Notes: a model not told the origin generated them from the sequence alone. A DNA stretch of 64,000 bases from Cocleimonas flava (GCF_004339015.1 NZ_SMFQ01000005.1:310001-374000); one strand, 5' to 3'. Counted from the first letter of the stretch, positions 18,412 through 28,688 are shown. Program-made: numbers and translations.

Positions 18412-21271
18412 ATGAACGAGCCTCACCGTCACCAGCGACATTTTCTACACAACGTCCACAAAGTTCAGGGTGCTCAGGATCTACACCAACATCTGCTCTG
18501 TGATGCCAACAACGAACGCACTTTTCAAGCGTCGAAGCATTCACTGAAAGCCATACACCATCAACATTGTCACCTTCGGCAGCAACACTATTTTCAGGTT
18601 GTTGTGCAGTCTCTTCAACTTTCGCATCTGAAGTTATCAAGACAAAACGTAACTCATCTTTTAGTTTGCTTAAAGCCGCATAGGTATCACCGGATGCATA
18701 CACTGTTACTTCCGCATTTAAAGAAGAACCAATCGAGCCATCTTTACGTAGCTGCTCTAGTTGTTTACTGACAGCGACACGTACAGCAAAAACTTTATCC
18801 CATTCTTGCTCTGTTAATGCTTCGTTACTTCCTAGTTCAAAGAGTTCTTCGTACCATTGAGTTAACAAAACATAGTCTACTGGCTTCTTACCTTGCATAG
18901 CTTCATCTTGATACATCGAATCCCAGATTTCTTCCGAAGTAAAACTGAGGATTGGGTACATCCAGCGAACCAGAGCTTGTAAAATATGATAAGAGGCAGT
19001 CTGCGCAGAGCGACGTGCCAATGAATTAGCAGGCATGGTGTACTGCCTATCTTTAGTTATATCTAAATACAAACTTCCCATTTCAACCGAACAGAACTTA
19101 AGAATTTCCTGATAGACCAAATGGAATTGCATCTTCTCGTAAGCATCAACAATAATAGCCTGTGACTTATGCGCCTTCGCCATTGCCCAGCGATCCAGCG
19201 CCAACATGTCCTCAGGTGCTACAGTGTCTGTCGCAGGGTTGAAATCATTGGTATTCGACAAAAGATATCTCGCGGTATTACGTATACGGCGATAAGCATC
19301 TGCAGAACGTTTCAGGATTTCATCAGACACCGTAATTTCACGAGAATAATCAGATGATGATACCCAAAGACGCAAAATATCTGCCCCAAGGTTTTTCATC
19401 ACTTTATCCGGGTAGATAACATTACCTACCGACTTAGACATTTTCTTGCCTTCGGCATCCGTCACAAAGCCATGTGTCAGAACATTTTTATACGGAGGTC
19501 TGCCACGCATTGCCACAGATGTTAATAATGACGAATGGAACCAACCACGATGCTGATCCGACCCTTCCAAATACATATCTGCAGGAGAATTTCTTAAACG
19601 GTCATCTCTGTCGAGCACAGAAAAATGAGTTGTTCCAGAATCAAACCAAACATCTAGGGTATCAGTGGTTTTGTCGTAGTCACTGGCGTCACTGCCGATA
19701 AGCTCTTCAGATGAAGTTTTATGCCAATACTCAATGCCTTCTTTCTCCATACCTAGAGCCACTTTTTCCATGATCTCAAGTGTATTCGGATGCAGTTCCT
19801 GGGTATCTTTATGCACAAACAAAGTAATTGGCACACCCCAGAAACGCTGGCGTGATATACACCAATCTGGACGGCCTTCAATCATTTTATAGATTCGGCT
19901 CTTACCCCAATCAGGAATCCATTTCACTTCATCGATACCCTTTAAGGCATCTTGACGTAAATTCTGTTTCTCCATGCTGATAAACCACTGTGGTGTTGCA
20001 CGGAAAATAATAGGGGTTTTATGTCTCCAACAATGTGGGTAACTATGACGAATTTTTTCTTTGTGCAATAAACTGCCGTTCTCTTCAATCTTCTCAAGAA
20101 CCGTTTTATTTCCAGTGTATACAAATTGACCACCAACTAACTCAGTATCCGCCAGGAAGTGACCGTCATTACCCAATGGATTGATGATTTCAAGGTTATA
20201 TTTTTTAGCAACCACATAGTCATCCGCACCATGAGCGGCGGCAGTATGTACAGCACCAGTACCACCTTCAGCAGTAACATGCTCACCCAAAATAACAGGA
20301 AGTTCTCTGTCGTAGAAAGGATGCTTGAGAATTAAGCCTTCAAGATCAGCACCTTTGCATCGACCCAGAATACCTTTGTTTTCGAGCTCGTAGCGGGCTA
20401 AAGCAGCTTCATACAAGGTTTCTTCTAATACAAGATTACCTTTATCTGTAGCAACAAGAATATATTCAAAATCAGCATTCAACGTAACCGCCATACTCGC
20501 TGGCAGCGTCCATGGCGTTGTGGTCCAGATTACGACATTGATATCCGTTGTGCCTGGAGCACCAAACTTTTCTGCGAAAGCGGCTTGATCAACAGCCTGA
20601 TATTTAACATCAATTGAATCAGAGGTCTTATCCTCATATTCAACTTCCGCTTCAGCCAGCGAAGAACCACAATCCAGACACCAGTTAACCGGCTTCTGTC
20701 CTTTTTCTAAATGGCCCTTGTCGATGATCATCGCCAATGAGCGAACGATATCGGCTTCCGTCTGGAAATTCATCGTCAGATAAGGCTTGTCCCAGTCACC
20801 TAAGACTCCCATACGAACAAAGTCAGCTTTCTGACCTTCTATCTGCTTGGTTGCGTATTCACGGCATAGCTTTCTAAATTCTGTTGCATCGACCTTTTGA
20901 CCAACTTTGCCAACCTTTTTCTCAACCTGAGCTTCAATCGGAAGTCCATGACAATCCCAGCCCGGCACATAAGGTGCATCGAAGCCAGCCAAGGTCTTGC
21001 TTTTCAAGATCATGTCTTTAAGGATTTTATTGACGGCGTGACCAATATGCAGATCACCATTCGCATACGGAGGACCATCATGCAAAATATAGGTAGGTCT
21101 TCCCTCAGCGTGTTTACGAAGCTGCGAATATAGATCTGACTCAATCCATCCTTTCAACATCGCAGGTTCACGATTTGCCAGATTACCCTTCATAGGGAAA
21201 TTCGTTTTCGGTAGATTTAGTGTCTTTTTATAATCGATCGAATTATTTGTGTCGTTTGAATTGTCGCTCAC
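18404..21271 (-). CDS. ileS: Isoleucyl-tRNA synthetase
   Basis: Charges tRNA-Ile with isoleucine and edits valine. The 955-residue class I synthetase shows the HIGH motif in [16 protein letters not shown] (near residue 65), the editing-domain region [11 protein letters not shown], the KMSKS motif in [11 protein letters not shown] (near 615), and a C-terminal zinc finger with CVRCWHH and CGRCVENV. It overlaps lspA by 8 bases. The usual upstream neighbour ribF is absent, and a PhyH-like gene is present instead. Confidence 0.98.
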   Translation of the reverse strand: MSDNSNDTNNSIDYKKTLNLPKTNFPMKGNLANREPAMLKGWIESDLYSQLRKHAEGRPTYILHDGPPYANGDLHIGHAVNKILKDMILKSKTLAGFDAPYVPGWDCHGLPIEAQVEKKVGKVGQKVDATEFRKLCREYATKQIEGQKADFVRMGVLGDWDKPYLTMNFQTEADIVRSLAMIIDKGHLEKGQKPVNWCLDCGSSLAEAEVEYEDKTSDSIDVKYQAVDQAAFAEKFGAPGTTDINVVIWTTTPWTLPASMAVTLNADFEYILVATDKGNLVLEETLYEAALARYELENKGILGRCKGADLEGLILKHPFYDRELPVILGEHVTAEGGTGAVHTAAAHGADDYVVAKKYNLEIINPLGNDGHFLADTELVGGQFVYTGNKTVLEKIEENGSLLHKEKIRHSYPHCWRHKTPIIFRATPQWFISMEKQNLRQDALKGIDEVKWIPDWGKSRIYKMIEGRPDWCISRQRFWGVPITLFVHKDTQELHPNTLEIMEKVALGMEKEGIEYWHKTSSEELIGSDASDYDKTTDTLDVWFDSGTTHFSVLDRDDRLRNSPADMYLEGSDQHRGWFHSSLLTSVAMRGRPPYKNVLTHGFVTDAEGKKMSKSVGNVIYPDKVMKNLGADILRLWVSSSDYSREITVSDEILKRSADAYRRIRNTARYLLSNTNDFNPATDTVAPEDMLALDRWAMAKAHKSQAIIVDAYEKMQFHLVYQEILKFCSVEMGSLYLDITKDRQYTMPANSLARRSAQTASYHILQALVRWMYPILSFTSEEIWDSMYQDEAMQGKKPVDYVLLTQWYEELFELGSNEALTEQEWDKVFAVRVAVSKQLEQLRKDGSIGSSLNAEVTVYASGDTYAALSKLKDELRFVLITSDAKVEETAQQPENSVAAEGDNVDGVWLSVNASTLEKCVRCWHHRADVGVDPEHPELCGRCVENVAGDGEARSYA

Positions 21272-21347
21272 GTTACTTCCTGAGGTTAAGAAACTTTAAA
21301 GCACGTAAGAATAGCAATAAATGGGGCGAAAACCGATAGTTTAAATG

Positions 21348-22355
21348 TTATTTTTCATCTGTTTCGATTATGTGCCAAGGAGACCTGTGACCGCGCGCTG
21401 CAGCGGCATCATCCATTTTTTTCCGATACAAACCCAAGAAGTAATATTGTATTTGATTCGCAAATTTACCACCGATACCGGGAAAAGGTATAAATGGGTT
21501 GGTTCGACTATCTCCCCAAAGTGCTAAACGCGTACTTTTTTCGCTGTTTCCACGGCGGTGAATACCAAACACATTGACGATAACCAGCGTGTTCTTTTTT
21601 ACCGTAAATGGCTTCGGTTCGGGCAAGCCGAGCTCCTTTAAATCTTCTTCTAAATATCTCGTAGAACCCTTGGCGTGATAGCCATTCTTATCGTTACTGG
21701 CGACCAAACTCATTTGGTATTGCCACTTAATTCGTTTCCAGCTTAATTTATGAGACTCAGGAACAAACGTGAAAGGCCCTGTCTCAGGCGTCACATCATC
21801 AATGAACAACCAGCATTTCATAGAAGGATGAAAGGTATCGTTATGAAAGGTTTTCTGTGGGTCTTCATTTCCAGAACAGAACTGATTTTTTACCTCTTCC
21901 AGATAATAAAAAGGTTTTCTTAAATGCCCAGAGGCGAATTGAGTCAACCGATTGAGTTTCTGATTATCGACAACCTGCGCCAAAACCTGTCTATTTTCTA
22001 AAACGTCGGGAGACAATACTGCTCTGTGGGTTAAGGTATTACCCTGACGCGCCTCTCTGATTTCTCCATCGAATGATCTTGCAGCTTCTTCTAAACGTTG
22101 AAATTCTTCGTCACTTAAAAAGTCTTCTTTAACGATATAACCCTTTTCAAAATATGACTTTCTGTCTTCTGCAGAAATCATGGGAGACAACAACAGCATT
22201 CTGCCACGCATCACCACATGAGAGAGAATCAAGCGAAATACATGAAGACCTAAACGATTCAAAATGGGCGATCCGATTATTGGGTTTCCCTTAAAAGATT
22301 TGGCTGTGGTGAATATTTCGAAAAACCAAATTGGTATGTTTAATGCATTTTTCAT
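21348..22355 (-). CDS. Phytanoyl-CoA dioxygenase (PhyH) family protein
   Basis: A probable Fe(II)/2-oxoglutarate-dependent oxygenase of 335 residues. The metal triad is visible as HND in KTFHNDTFHPSMKCW (near residue 172) and the distal His in NVFGIHRRGNSEKSTRLALW (near 285), whose Arg would bind 2-oxoglutarate. The acidic loop TPETGPFTFVPESHKLS is also typical. The first 60 residues, rich in hydrophobic and basic residues, precede the usual domain start. The substrate cannot be predicted. It lies 76 bases upstream of ileS on the same strand. The inverted pair of dispersed repeats lies 100 bases upstream of its start. Confidence 0.8.
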   Translation of the reverse strand: MKNALNIPIWFFEIFTTAKSFKGNPIIGSPILNRLGLHVFRLILSHVVMRGRMLLLSPMISAEDRKSYFEKGYIVKEDFLSDEEFQRLEEAARSFDGEIREARQGNTLTHRAVLSPDVLENRQVLAQVVDNQKLNRLTQFASGHLRKPFYYLEEVKNQFCSGNEDPQKTFHNDTFHPSMKCWLFIDDVTPETGPFTFVPESHKLSWKRIKWQYQMSLVASNDKNGYHAKGSTRYLEEDLKELGLPEPKPFTVKKNTLVIVNVFGIHRRGNSEKSTRLALWGDSRTNPFIPFPGIGGKFANQIQYYFLGLYRKKMDDAAAARGHRSPWHIIETDEK

Positions 22356-22458
22356 GTAAACCTTAGAACCTATAACAGCAGATACAACTACCCATGACCT
22401 CTTGTAGTTGAAAGTCTCATTTTAAGGACAAGCAGTCAAATTAACCACTCTTTAAATA

Positions 22459-22529
22459 CACCCCCCTACTTACAGGCGTTTTTTTTAATGAAGGTGTTTC
22501 CAAAAAAACTGCCTGTAAGTAGGGGGGTG
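22459..22529. repeat. Inverted pair of C-rich dispersed repeats (copies 3 and 4)
   Basis: The left arm 22459-22486 reads CACCCCCCTACTTACAGGCG plus a T-tract. The right arm 22502-22529 is the same element on the opposite strand, with CAG for CG before the T-tract. A 15-base spacer separates them. The transcript could fold into a long hairpin. The pair lies between two divergent genes, where no terminator is needed. Confidence 0.8.
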
Positions 22530-22604
22530 CCTAAATCACCAGAAGGAACTGTAATTTCATCTAAAAACACTCACAGTTTTAATCATTAAACCTTGATAGT
22601 TTAT

Positions 22605-22618
22605 TTATCTTAAGATAA
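22605..22618. promoter_or_regulatory. 14-bp palindrome upstream of the MotA/TolQ/ExbB-like gene
   Basis: TTATCTTAAGATAA is a perfect inverted repeat 77 bases upstream of the GTG start of the first gene of the envelope-machine cluster. A possible -10 (TATAAA, near 22674) lies between it and the gene. It may be an operator, but an AT-rich palindrome of this size could be chance. Confidence 0.25.
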
Positions 22619-22694
22619 TAGAACTCTTCTTCTGTGTTCCTGTCTAACACTGTGATAAATTGTCGTTTAATCATATAAAATTGGAGCACCACGC

Positions 22695-23708
22695 GTGACC
22701 GTAGAAAATTCAAATAACACGCTAAATCAATACCCTGTAGAACAACCTTTTAAATCACCACTGACACTCACCGCTATTCTGGTATTGATACCAGCGCTAG
22801 CGTTGTACTGGTTTTTGGGCGATACACAAAGTATGCCGCGTGCATTTAAAATATTCTTTGGCAATTGGATATCTCCGATTATTTTGTGGTTCTTTTGCGC
22901 CAGCTTTCTACATCTCTGGCTCAAGAAAGCAAAACTAAAAAAAGAAAACGACCAAAGCGTGCTACTTGCAAACACATTCATCTCTAGTATCAACGAAGAT
23001 CAAACTATCATTGATAATGATGCACACAGCCTGCATTTGAAAACACTGAAAATCAGTGAGCAAAACAATATCCCAGCCAACAACTTAATGAATACACGTT
23101 TATCGTTATTCCTTAATCACAACGACGAGAGTGTTGACGACACTTTTGCCATTAAAGAACGGGAGTATATGAAGGGATCTTTCTCTCTCTCTCGCTTTAT
23201 GGTGTGGGCAATTCCGATCATGGGTTTCATCGGCACAGTCTGGGGAATCAGTAACGGTATTTCACACTTCTCAGATGCCATGACCAGCACCAATTCTGTG
23301 ACAGATGTATCAGCAATGCTGAAAGAGAACTTGCCATTGGTAACCAGCTCTTTAGCGACAGCCTTTGATACGACGTTACTGGCACTACTCTTGAGCATTC
23401 CATTAATGATGTTGATGCTAACGCTGGAAAAAACGGAAGAAGCGTACCTCATTGAACTTGATGAACGCTGGTATCACGACATTAAACCCTTGCTAGCAGA
23501 TGTTAATGGCAACACTGCTGCAAGCACGGGAACTACAACTACCGTAAGTTCTACTGCACAAGCTAGCAACGACAGCAACAATAAAGTTGCCGGAGAAATC
23601 AAACTACTGAGTACACAAATTAAAGCGCTGCAGGAAACCATGGAAGACTTATACGAAACCATCTTTACCTCTAAAATTTCAGCCAGTCAAAAAGATGAAA
23701 CCAAGTAA
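22695..23708 (+). CDS. MotA/TolQ/ExbB-family proton-channel protein
   Basis: A 337-residue membrane protein with four predicted spans: about residues 22-41, 57-76, 167-188 and 217-240. The last two carry the family's channel signature, IMGFIGTVWGISNGI and TSSLATAFDTTLLALLLS. Thr181 and Thr222 occupy the positions of the channel threonines of ExbB. A cytoplasmic loop of about 90 residues lies between spans 2 and 3, and a C-terminal coiled coil ends the protein. The GTG start has GGAG 9 bases upstream. It is followed by two ExbD-like genes, so it should be the stator of an ion-driven machine. It does not sit with tolAB, tonB or flagellar genes. Confidence 0.8.
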   Translation: MTVENSNNTLNQYPVEQPFKSPLTLTAILVLIPALALYWFLGDTQSMPRAFKIFFGNWISPIILWFFCASFLHLWLKKAKLKKENDQSVLLANTFISSINEDQTIIDNDAHSLHLKTLKISEQNNIPANNLMNTRLSLFLNHNDESVDDTFAIKEREYMKGSFSLSRFMVWAIPIMGFIGTVWGISNGISHFSDAMTSTNSVTDVSAMLKENLPLVTSSLATAFDTTLLALLLSIPLMMLMLTLEKTEEAYLIELDERWYHDIKPLLADVNGNTAASTGTTTTVSSTAQASNDSNNKVAGEIKLLSTQIKALQETMEDLYETIFTSKISASQKDETK

Positions 23709-23772
23709 CTACTTAGCAGCCATGTATAGCATGAAAAATTTAAGAAACTCTAATGAGATGCTGTAAATAACA

Positions 23773-24387
23773 ATGGCAATGTCTCGCGCTACACGTCTTG
23801 CACGCTACCCTAAAGAAGAAAAACTGGAAGTTAGTTTATTTCCGTTTTTGAGCATATTCCTGTGCGTGATGGGGGTTCTATCATTTATCAATGTACTCAA
23901 TAGCTTTAGTGCGCCACAAAAAATCGAACTTACCGCACAATTAGAACAAGGCTATAAAGTTGCCTATCAAATATTTAGCTTACCCGATGGCATCATTAGC
24001 GTCCCGCCGGTTAAGTATCTCGACAAATTAAGAGATGCAGTAGAAGGGATTGATCAAGTCGCGATAACCGATATTTTACAGCGCAGGCAAAATGCTATGT
24101 TCCGTTTGGAAAACCACAATGGACCGGTGATGAGATTAGCAACCGAACCTGATGTAGACGATATTCTGCAAGCGATGCAAGATATAAGAACGCTGAACGA
24201 GATCGCTTTAAAAGCAAATTATCTCTACGAAGAATTTTTATTATTTGGCATCTACCCTAATGGTAGCCAAGCCTATCAAAAAATTCGCGATGTAATGAGC
24301 TTCACCCAGGATGCGGCATCAATCAGTATTGGTTTGGAACCTCTGGATGCGAACTGGACTCTTAACCTTAACAAGAACACTAACTAA
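23773..24387 (+). CDS. ExbD/TolR-like single-span protein, Asp replaced by Ser
   Basis: 204 residues: a short basic cytoplasmic tail, one span (about 22-43) and a periplasmic domain. The sequence before and in the span, EVSLFPFLSIFLCVMGVL, aligns with the ExbD signature NVTPFIDVMLVLLIIF. However, the proton-carrying aspartate position is serine (Ser27). It lies 64 bases after the channel gene and 21 bases before a second ExbD-like gene that keeps an aspartate. Together they may form a heteromeric rotor. The assignment rests on topology, the PF motif and gene order and is moderately sure. Confidence 0.6.
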   Translation: MAMSRATRLARYPKEEKLEVSLFPFLSIFLCVMGVLSFINVLNSFSAPQKIELTAQLEQGYKVAYQIFSLPDGIISVPPVKYLDKLRDAVEGIDQVAITDILQRRQNAMFRLENHNGPVMRLATEPDVDDILQAMQDIRTLNEIALKANYLYEEFLLFGIYPNGSQAYQKIRDVMSFTQDAASISIGLEPLDANWTLNLNKNTN

Positions 24388-24408
24388 CCTTATAAAAGTC
24401 TTTGAAAC

Positions 24409-25038
24409 ATGCGAAACCTGATCAGCCTAGATTCACTTACAGATATCGTATCCAATTCGGTGGGTATTCTGATTATATTCGCGGTGATCAACCTCATTCA
24501 CGACAACAACAAAACCTTTCAATTAGAGATTCCTTTAGAGCACAACACTCAGCTTAGTCCAGTATTCTTTATCGCCAAAGACGACCGTATTCTCGCTTTA
24601 GATACTGATACCATTTTTTCCAATGCAACCTTACAAGCCACCAGCGGAGCTGCGGGTAGCAAACGACTATTCTCATTGGATTTTCATGGATTATTAGGGA
24701 AAATAGACGACGAAAATGGCATCTCGTTTTACGCCAGAGACACACAAGACTGGCCCAGATTTAATCAATTACAAAAACGTAGCTCAGAACTCAGAGAGAC
24801 GATGAATAACATCGACGGACAAAAACAGTTTGCCTATTTCTTTGTTTACGACAGCAGTGAAGACGGCAATATATCAGGGAGTGGCTTCGAAGCTTTTAGA
24901 GAAGCAAGAGAGTTCCTCAAAGGTAAAAGTGTGAAATCAGGCTGGCAACCTGTCAACAGCGAAGCACCTGCGAATATTTGTGACAAACGTTATAGAGGTG
25001 GTTGCCAATACCTACCCTCTTACCTGGGAGATGGCTAA
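24409..25038 (+). CDS. Second ExbD-like single-span protein
   Basis: 209 residues beginning MRNLISLDSLTDIVSNSVG, with one N-terminal span (about 12-30) and a periplasmic remainder. Asp12 at the membrane entrance is in the position expected for the ion-carrying aspartate of ExbD/MotB-type proteins. The periplasmic part has two cysteines close to the C-terminus (DKRYRGGCQYLP and the preceding ICDKR), possibly a disulfide. No peptidoglycan-binding OmpA motif is visible. Its stop is followed within two bases by the TPR gene's likely start, so the genes are tightly coupled. Confidence 0.6.
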   Translation: MRNLISLDSLTDIVSNSVGILIIFAVINLIHDNNKTFQLEIPLEHNTQLSPVFFIAKDDRILALDTDTIFSNATLQATSGAAGSKRLFSLDFHGLLGKIDDENGISFYARDTQDWPRFNQLQKRSSELRETMNNIDGQKQFAYFFVYDSSEDGNISGSGFEAFREAREFLKGKSVKSGWQPVNSEAPANICDKRYRGGCQYLPSYLGDG

Positions 25039-25039
25039 G

Positions 25040-26644
25040 ATGAAACAGCGTCATTTTTCACAATTAAAAAAGAGCTGGGGATTAGCCGAAGATACTTCTT
25101 TAGAAGACCTGCTGAGCTACGCACAAAATAAATTAAAAAATGATCCGGAAAACCCAGAGCTGTTATTTAACATAGCAGAGCTGATGCGTCACACAGAGCA
25201 TACCGAAGAAGCAAAAACGTATTATCAAGAAAGCATAAAAAGTACCGATAAACGTACATCACAGCGTGGTGAAGCACTAGAAAGCCGCATCGAAAAAAAG
25301 CGCGATCACACCAGAGCGAAATTCATTTTTCTGACATTTGCTCCACTTTTCGCCCTTATCATTGGTGGCACATTATTCTGGAAGCAGCTTAACAAACCAG
25401 AAGTATTACCTGCTGACAGCAATCCGGAAAAGTTTGCGTTCACAGAATGGCTAGCCAAACAGCAAATGGTTGAAATTATGACTACGTTGCAACAGGAAAA
25501 CCCTGAATTAACCTTTGATTTCAACCGCTCCGCTGGGTCGCAAACGCCAATGGAATTCATGCAGTCTTTGATGCAACCAGATGCATTAGAGAAATTACGT
25601 CGAGATCGAGAAAGAGCCGCAAACCAACAAAACAATACTGGTCCTGGACGACCCGCTTTTCAATGCAGCAAAGAACCTGCGGTGAGTTGTGCAGCTAAAG
25701 ATATTCCTAGTGCACCTGGAGAAAGGCGCGAAGAAGTCGTTCAATTAATGGAAGCCTATAATACCATTCTCGATTCAGAGCTGGATTGCGAAAAAATTGA
25801 AAAATCCATCGACACCATTGGTCAACAACTCCAGTGGAGAAAATCGGAAAGACGTATTAAAGCGAATCTTGAAGATTTAGCGGTAGAATGTTTCTACAAA
25901 CAAAAGAACGTAGAAAAAACCATCGAACATTCGCGCAAATTACAATGTACGGGTGATGAAGGTTATATCAACAGCGTCTATTGGTTTTTAACCGCAATTA
26001 CTCATCATGCTGGTGATAAAGCGAGCTCCTTATCCTCTTATCAATGCTTTCAGGAAGCAACTGATTACGTAGGAAAACAGGATTTCAGCGCTGCTTATGT
26101 GGCATCGAGACACCGTGAATCTGGTGCATTAGCGTGGTTATATTTTGATGACCTTGAAACGGCAACGGCGGAGTTAGAAAGAGGCCGCACTATTCTAAAG
26201 AACGCGCCCAAACAAACGGCAGCTACCCGTGAAGTAATAGCCGAGATTGATCTGGATTTACTTGAAACCTATGTCACCGCTAATATTGACCTCGACTCCT
26301 TTAATGACTTAATGGAAGAAATCAATTCCAGCGGCTTATTGACGGATGGTTACAAACAAATCAAAGATACGCTGGCATCTATTTATTACATGCAAAACAA
26401 GGACAATGAAAACGCCATCATCGCCCTAAACAACCTATCGAGTCGATTCAAGCTGATGCCTGAATTTATCTGTGGCTGGGATTGGAGCGGTTTTAGAAGA
26501 GGCCTTGAGGATTCGATTGCTGATAATGATATTCGTGATCGCGCCAGAAATTTGGTGGATGCCGCAAATTGTTATGTAAAACAAAGCATGCCTGAACGCA
26601 TTCAGGTGATTAACGATGTGTCCGGTTGGTTAAAAAGACAATGA
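25040..26644 (+). CDS. Membrane-anchored TPR-like protein with cysteine-rich periplasmic domain
   Basis: Not assigned to a named family. The ATG at 25040 has GGGAG at 25026-25030 at good spacing and gives 534 residues. A longer frame starting at 24980 would lie inside the previous gene. The cytoplasmic N-terminus (about 1-75) looks like TPR helices (NPELLFNIAELMRHTEHTEEAKTYY, here cut to NPELLFNIAELMRHTE). One span follows (about 95-115: FIFLTFAPLFALIIGGTLFW). The large remainder, with about eight cysteines and further helical repeats, should be periplasmic. Gene order links it to the channel genes as a candidate effector or scaffold. Confidence 0.55.
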   Translation: MKQRHFSQLKKSWGLAEDTSLEDLLSYAQNKLKNDPENPELLFNIAELMRHTEHTEEAKTYYQESIKSTDKRTSQRGEALESRIEKKRDHTRAKFIFLTFAPLFALIIGGTLFWKQLNKPEVLPADSNPEKFAFTEWLAKQQMVEIMTTLQQENPELTFDFNRSAGSQTPMEFMQSLMQPDALEKLRRDRERAANQQNNTGPGRPAFQCSKEPAVSCAAKDIPSAPGERREEVVQLMEAYNTILDSELDCEKIEKSIDTIGQQLQWRKSERRIKANLEDLAVECFYKQKNVEKTIEHSRKLQCTGDEGYINSVYWFLTAITHHAGDKASSLSSYQCFQEATDYVGKQDFSAAYVASRHRESGALAWLYFDDLETATAELERGRTILKNAPKQTAATREVIAEIDLDLLETYVTANIDLDSFNDLMEEINSSGLLTDGYKQIKDTLASIYYMQNKDNENAIIALNNLSSRFKLMPEFICGWDWSGFRRGLEDSIADNDIRDRARNLVDAANCYVKQSMPERIQVINDVSGWLKRQ

Positions 26645-26684
26645 TTTTAGTCAGACGAAACATTCAAAATAAGTATAATCTTAT

Positions 26685-26714
26685 AAAAAAAAGCCGTATA
26701 AGTGGGGGGGTGAC
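26685..26714 (-). repeat. C-rich dispersed repeat, copy 5
   Basis: On the minus strand this reads GTCACCCCCCCACTTATACG, then GC and a run of eight T. It sits in the 113-base gap between two plus-strand genes of the envelope-machine cluster, antisense to both. It may mark a later insertion into the operon. Confidence 0.75.
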
Positions 26715-26757
26715 TTTAAATAGTTACATTTCGACCTATCAGCAGGAGCGAATATAA

Positions 26758-28587
26758 ATGCTCAATAGAATTCTATTAACGTTAATAAAAGCGCAGTCTG
26801 ACACTCCATTACAGGCAATGAGTACAGATGCTTTTGAAAACCCGGCAACGTATAAAGGATGGATTTACCCATTCCGCTACCTGCTGGCATTACGTTATCT
26901 AAAAATAAAACAACAGGTGTTAAAAAGCTTTCGCTCACAAAAGATTTATCCGATTCACAATAACGAATTCAAAATAGCCCTACTAGATCATTTATCTGGC
27001 AAGATCAAAAAAACAGCAACTGATAGTTCATCAAAAAACCCACTATCAGCAATAGGTTTTAAATCAAAAGTCATTTACCCATTAGCGTTGATTGGTTTAG
27101 TAATCGGCGCGATTGGACTAAATCAATGGCACCAACATAGAAAAATAGAAAGCATATTTGCCAATCACCTGCCCTACTTTTCAGATTTGCTACATAGAAA
27201 ACTGATACTGAAACACAATGATCAGAATAAGGCATTGGCCGAAGTTGAAGCATCTATAAAACAAACTGAAGAAAAAATACTTAATGATCTCCCTGAAAGA
27301 GATGGCATTAGAGCAATAGTTGAAAAACAATTAACCAGACTTAAAGACCCGGCAAGTACTAGCGAGGAAGTCATGCTCGGTTTTAAAGACGTAAACACAG
27401 TTTTTGATAAACATAACTTACCTTTTTATTTATCCCCTAAATCGTTCTCCATGCCCTGTTCGTCACTGATTGATGCACCTGTAGAACAGATGATGATGCT
27501 TAAGGAGCTCGAATCATTAATGAGCAATAACAACCCCGAGTTGTGTCGTACCACGATGATGACGGCATATAAGGTTGATGATAGAAAGCAGCTTTTTTAT
27601 GATACTGATAACGACACTGTCGAACTCCCTTTATTCCGTGTTAGACGAATTGATAAAGTACCCGCTGTAGATAGCGCACTCGGACTAACCTTTAAAGATC
27701 GTGGTATCGGTTCTATCATTTTATTAGAACGTATCGCGAATTTTGCCAAAGAATCTGTTTTACCTGCGCTAACCTTTCAGGGAAGAAATTATATCATTCC
27801 ATACTGGATGCAAGGCTACTACGAGATAGAAGAAGCGGTAACCAAAGCATATAAAAAAGATCTTGCGGAAATTTATCCTGACGTAAAAGATCAGAGAAAA
27901 ATCAAGACAGCGGTTAAAAGTCTGATCAATGATAAATTTCGAATGTCCAATGCAAAGATGCAACAAACACTGCAAAGAGAAAACAGCAATAGCGAAAAAA
28001 GTATCTTTGGCAATGGCTTTGACGCCATCAGTGTCATGCTTGGAAAAAGTGCTGGAACAGAAAAAAACAAGAAGTCGAAAACCACTAATGAAGAATTTGA
28101 GCCTGAGATTCTCGATAAATTAGATGAGGTACTTTTACCGAGCATCGAATACCACGAAGCCTATCACCAGATTGATAAAAAAACCTGGGCTGCTCCTACC
28201 TGGTTGAGGGATACGTTTAAAGATAAACTCAATGAAAATGCCATAGATCATACCCTTGAAGAACTTGGCGCGTATTTAGCTCAGCTAGCCAACACTGATC
28301 AGGGACAACAAATCTGGTTAAGCAAATTATTAATATTCTCGCTCAACCCGATGACTAAGGGACAGGCAGAGTATTATGCATCAAGTTTAATCTTCACCAC
28401 TATAGAGTCCTTGTACCTTGGAGATGAAGTAAAACCTAACTACATTGCAACAGTTGACGAAAAAACAGCAATTTTCAAAGTACTCTCGTCTAAAAGTAAC
28501 AGTGAAATAAAAGCATTAGCCAAAGCCGCTTATGAAGAGTTATTTAAAAGGCCTGTTCCTTCACTGAGAAAACAAGCGTTTAAATAA
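26758..28587 (+). CDS. Membrane-anchored protein with HExxH zinc-protease-like motif
   Basis: No named family recognised. The 609 residues comprise a cytoplasmic N-terminus (about 1-100), one span (about 106-122: YPLALIGLVIGAIGL) and a long periplasmic part with coiled-coil propensity near 150-200. HEAYH at residues 466-470 matches the zincin HExxH motif. Glu501 and Glu502 in TLEELGAYL could supply the third ligand, about 30 residues downstream as in gluzincins. Repeat copy 5 separates it from the TPR gene and may mark a transcriptional boundary. The protease activity is an inference from the motif and could be wrong. Confidence 0.5.
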   Translation: MLNRILLTLIKAQSDTPLQAMSTDAFENPATYKGWIYPFRYLLALRYLKIKQQVLKSFRSQKIYPIHNNEFKIALLDHLSGKIKKTATDSSSKNPLSAIGFKSKVIYPLALIGLVIGAIGLNQWHQHRKIESIFANHLPYFSDLLHRKLILKHNDQNKALAEVEASIKQTEEKILNDLPERDGIRAIVEKQLTRLKDPASTSEEVMLGFKDVNTVFDKHNLPFYLSPKSFSMPCSSLIDAPVEQMMMLKELESLMSNNNPELCRTTMMTAYKVDDRKQLFYDTDNDTVELPLFRVRRIDKVPAVDSALGLTFKDRGIGSIILLERIANFAKESVLPALTFQGRNYIIPYWMQGYYEIEEAVTKAYKKDLAEIYPDVKDQRKIKTAVKSLINDKFRMSNAKMQQTLQRENSNSEKSIFGNGFDAISVMLGKSAGTEKNKKSKTTNEEFEPEILDKLDEVLLPSIEYHEAYHQIDKKTWAAPTWLRDTFKDKLNENAIDHTLEELGAYLAQLANTDQGQQIWLSKLLIFSLNPMTKGQAEYYASSLIFTTIESLYLGDEVKPNYIATVDEKTAIFKVLSSKSNSEIKALAKAAYEELFKRPVPSLRKQAFK

Positions 28588-28688
28588 CCATTTAGTATTA
28601 GCTATAAATTAACTCACATGATTTTGTATGGTAAGTTAGCCGCAGTTAAATTTTCTGTTATTCCTGATTACAATCACCCAGCAAAATT

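Noticed and set aside
22695-25038. Zorya-type defence system or flagellar stator
   Set aside because: There is no OmpA-domain ZorB/MotB partner and no ZorC, ZorD or ZorE-like helicase or nuclease nearby. The partners are small ExbD-like proteins.
24980-25039. Longer start for the TPR-like protein
   Set aside because: It lies within the preceding gene in another frame. The ATG at 25040 has a well-spaced GGGAG.
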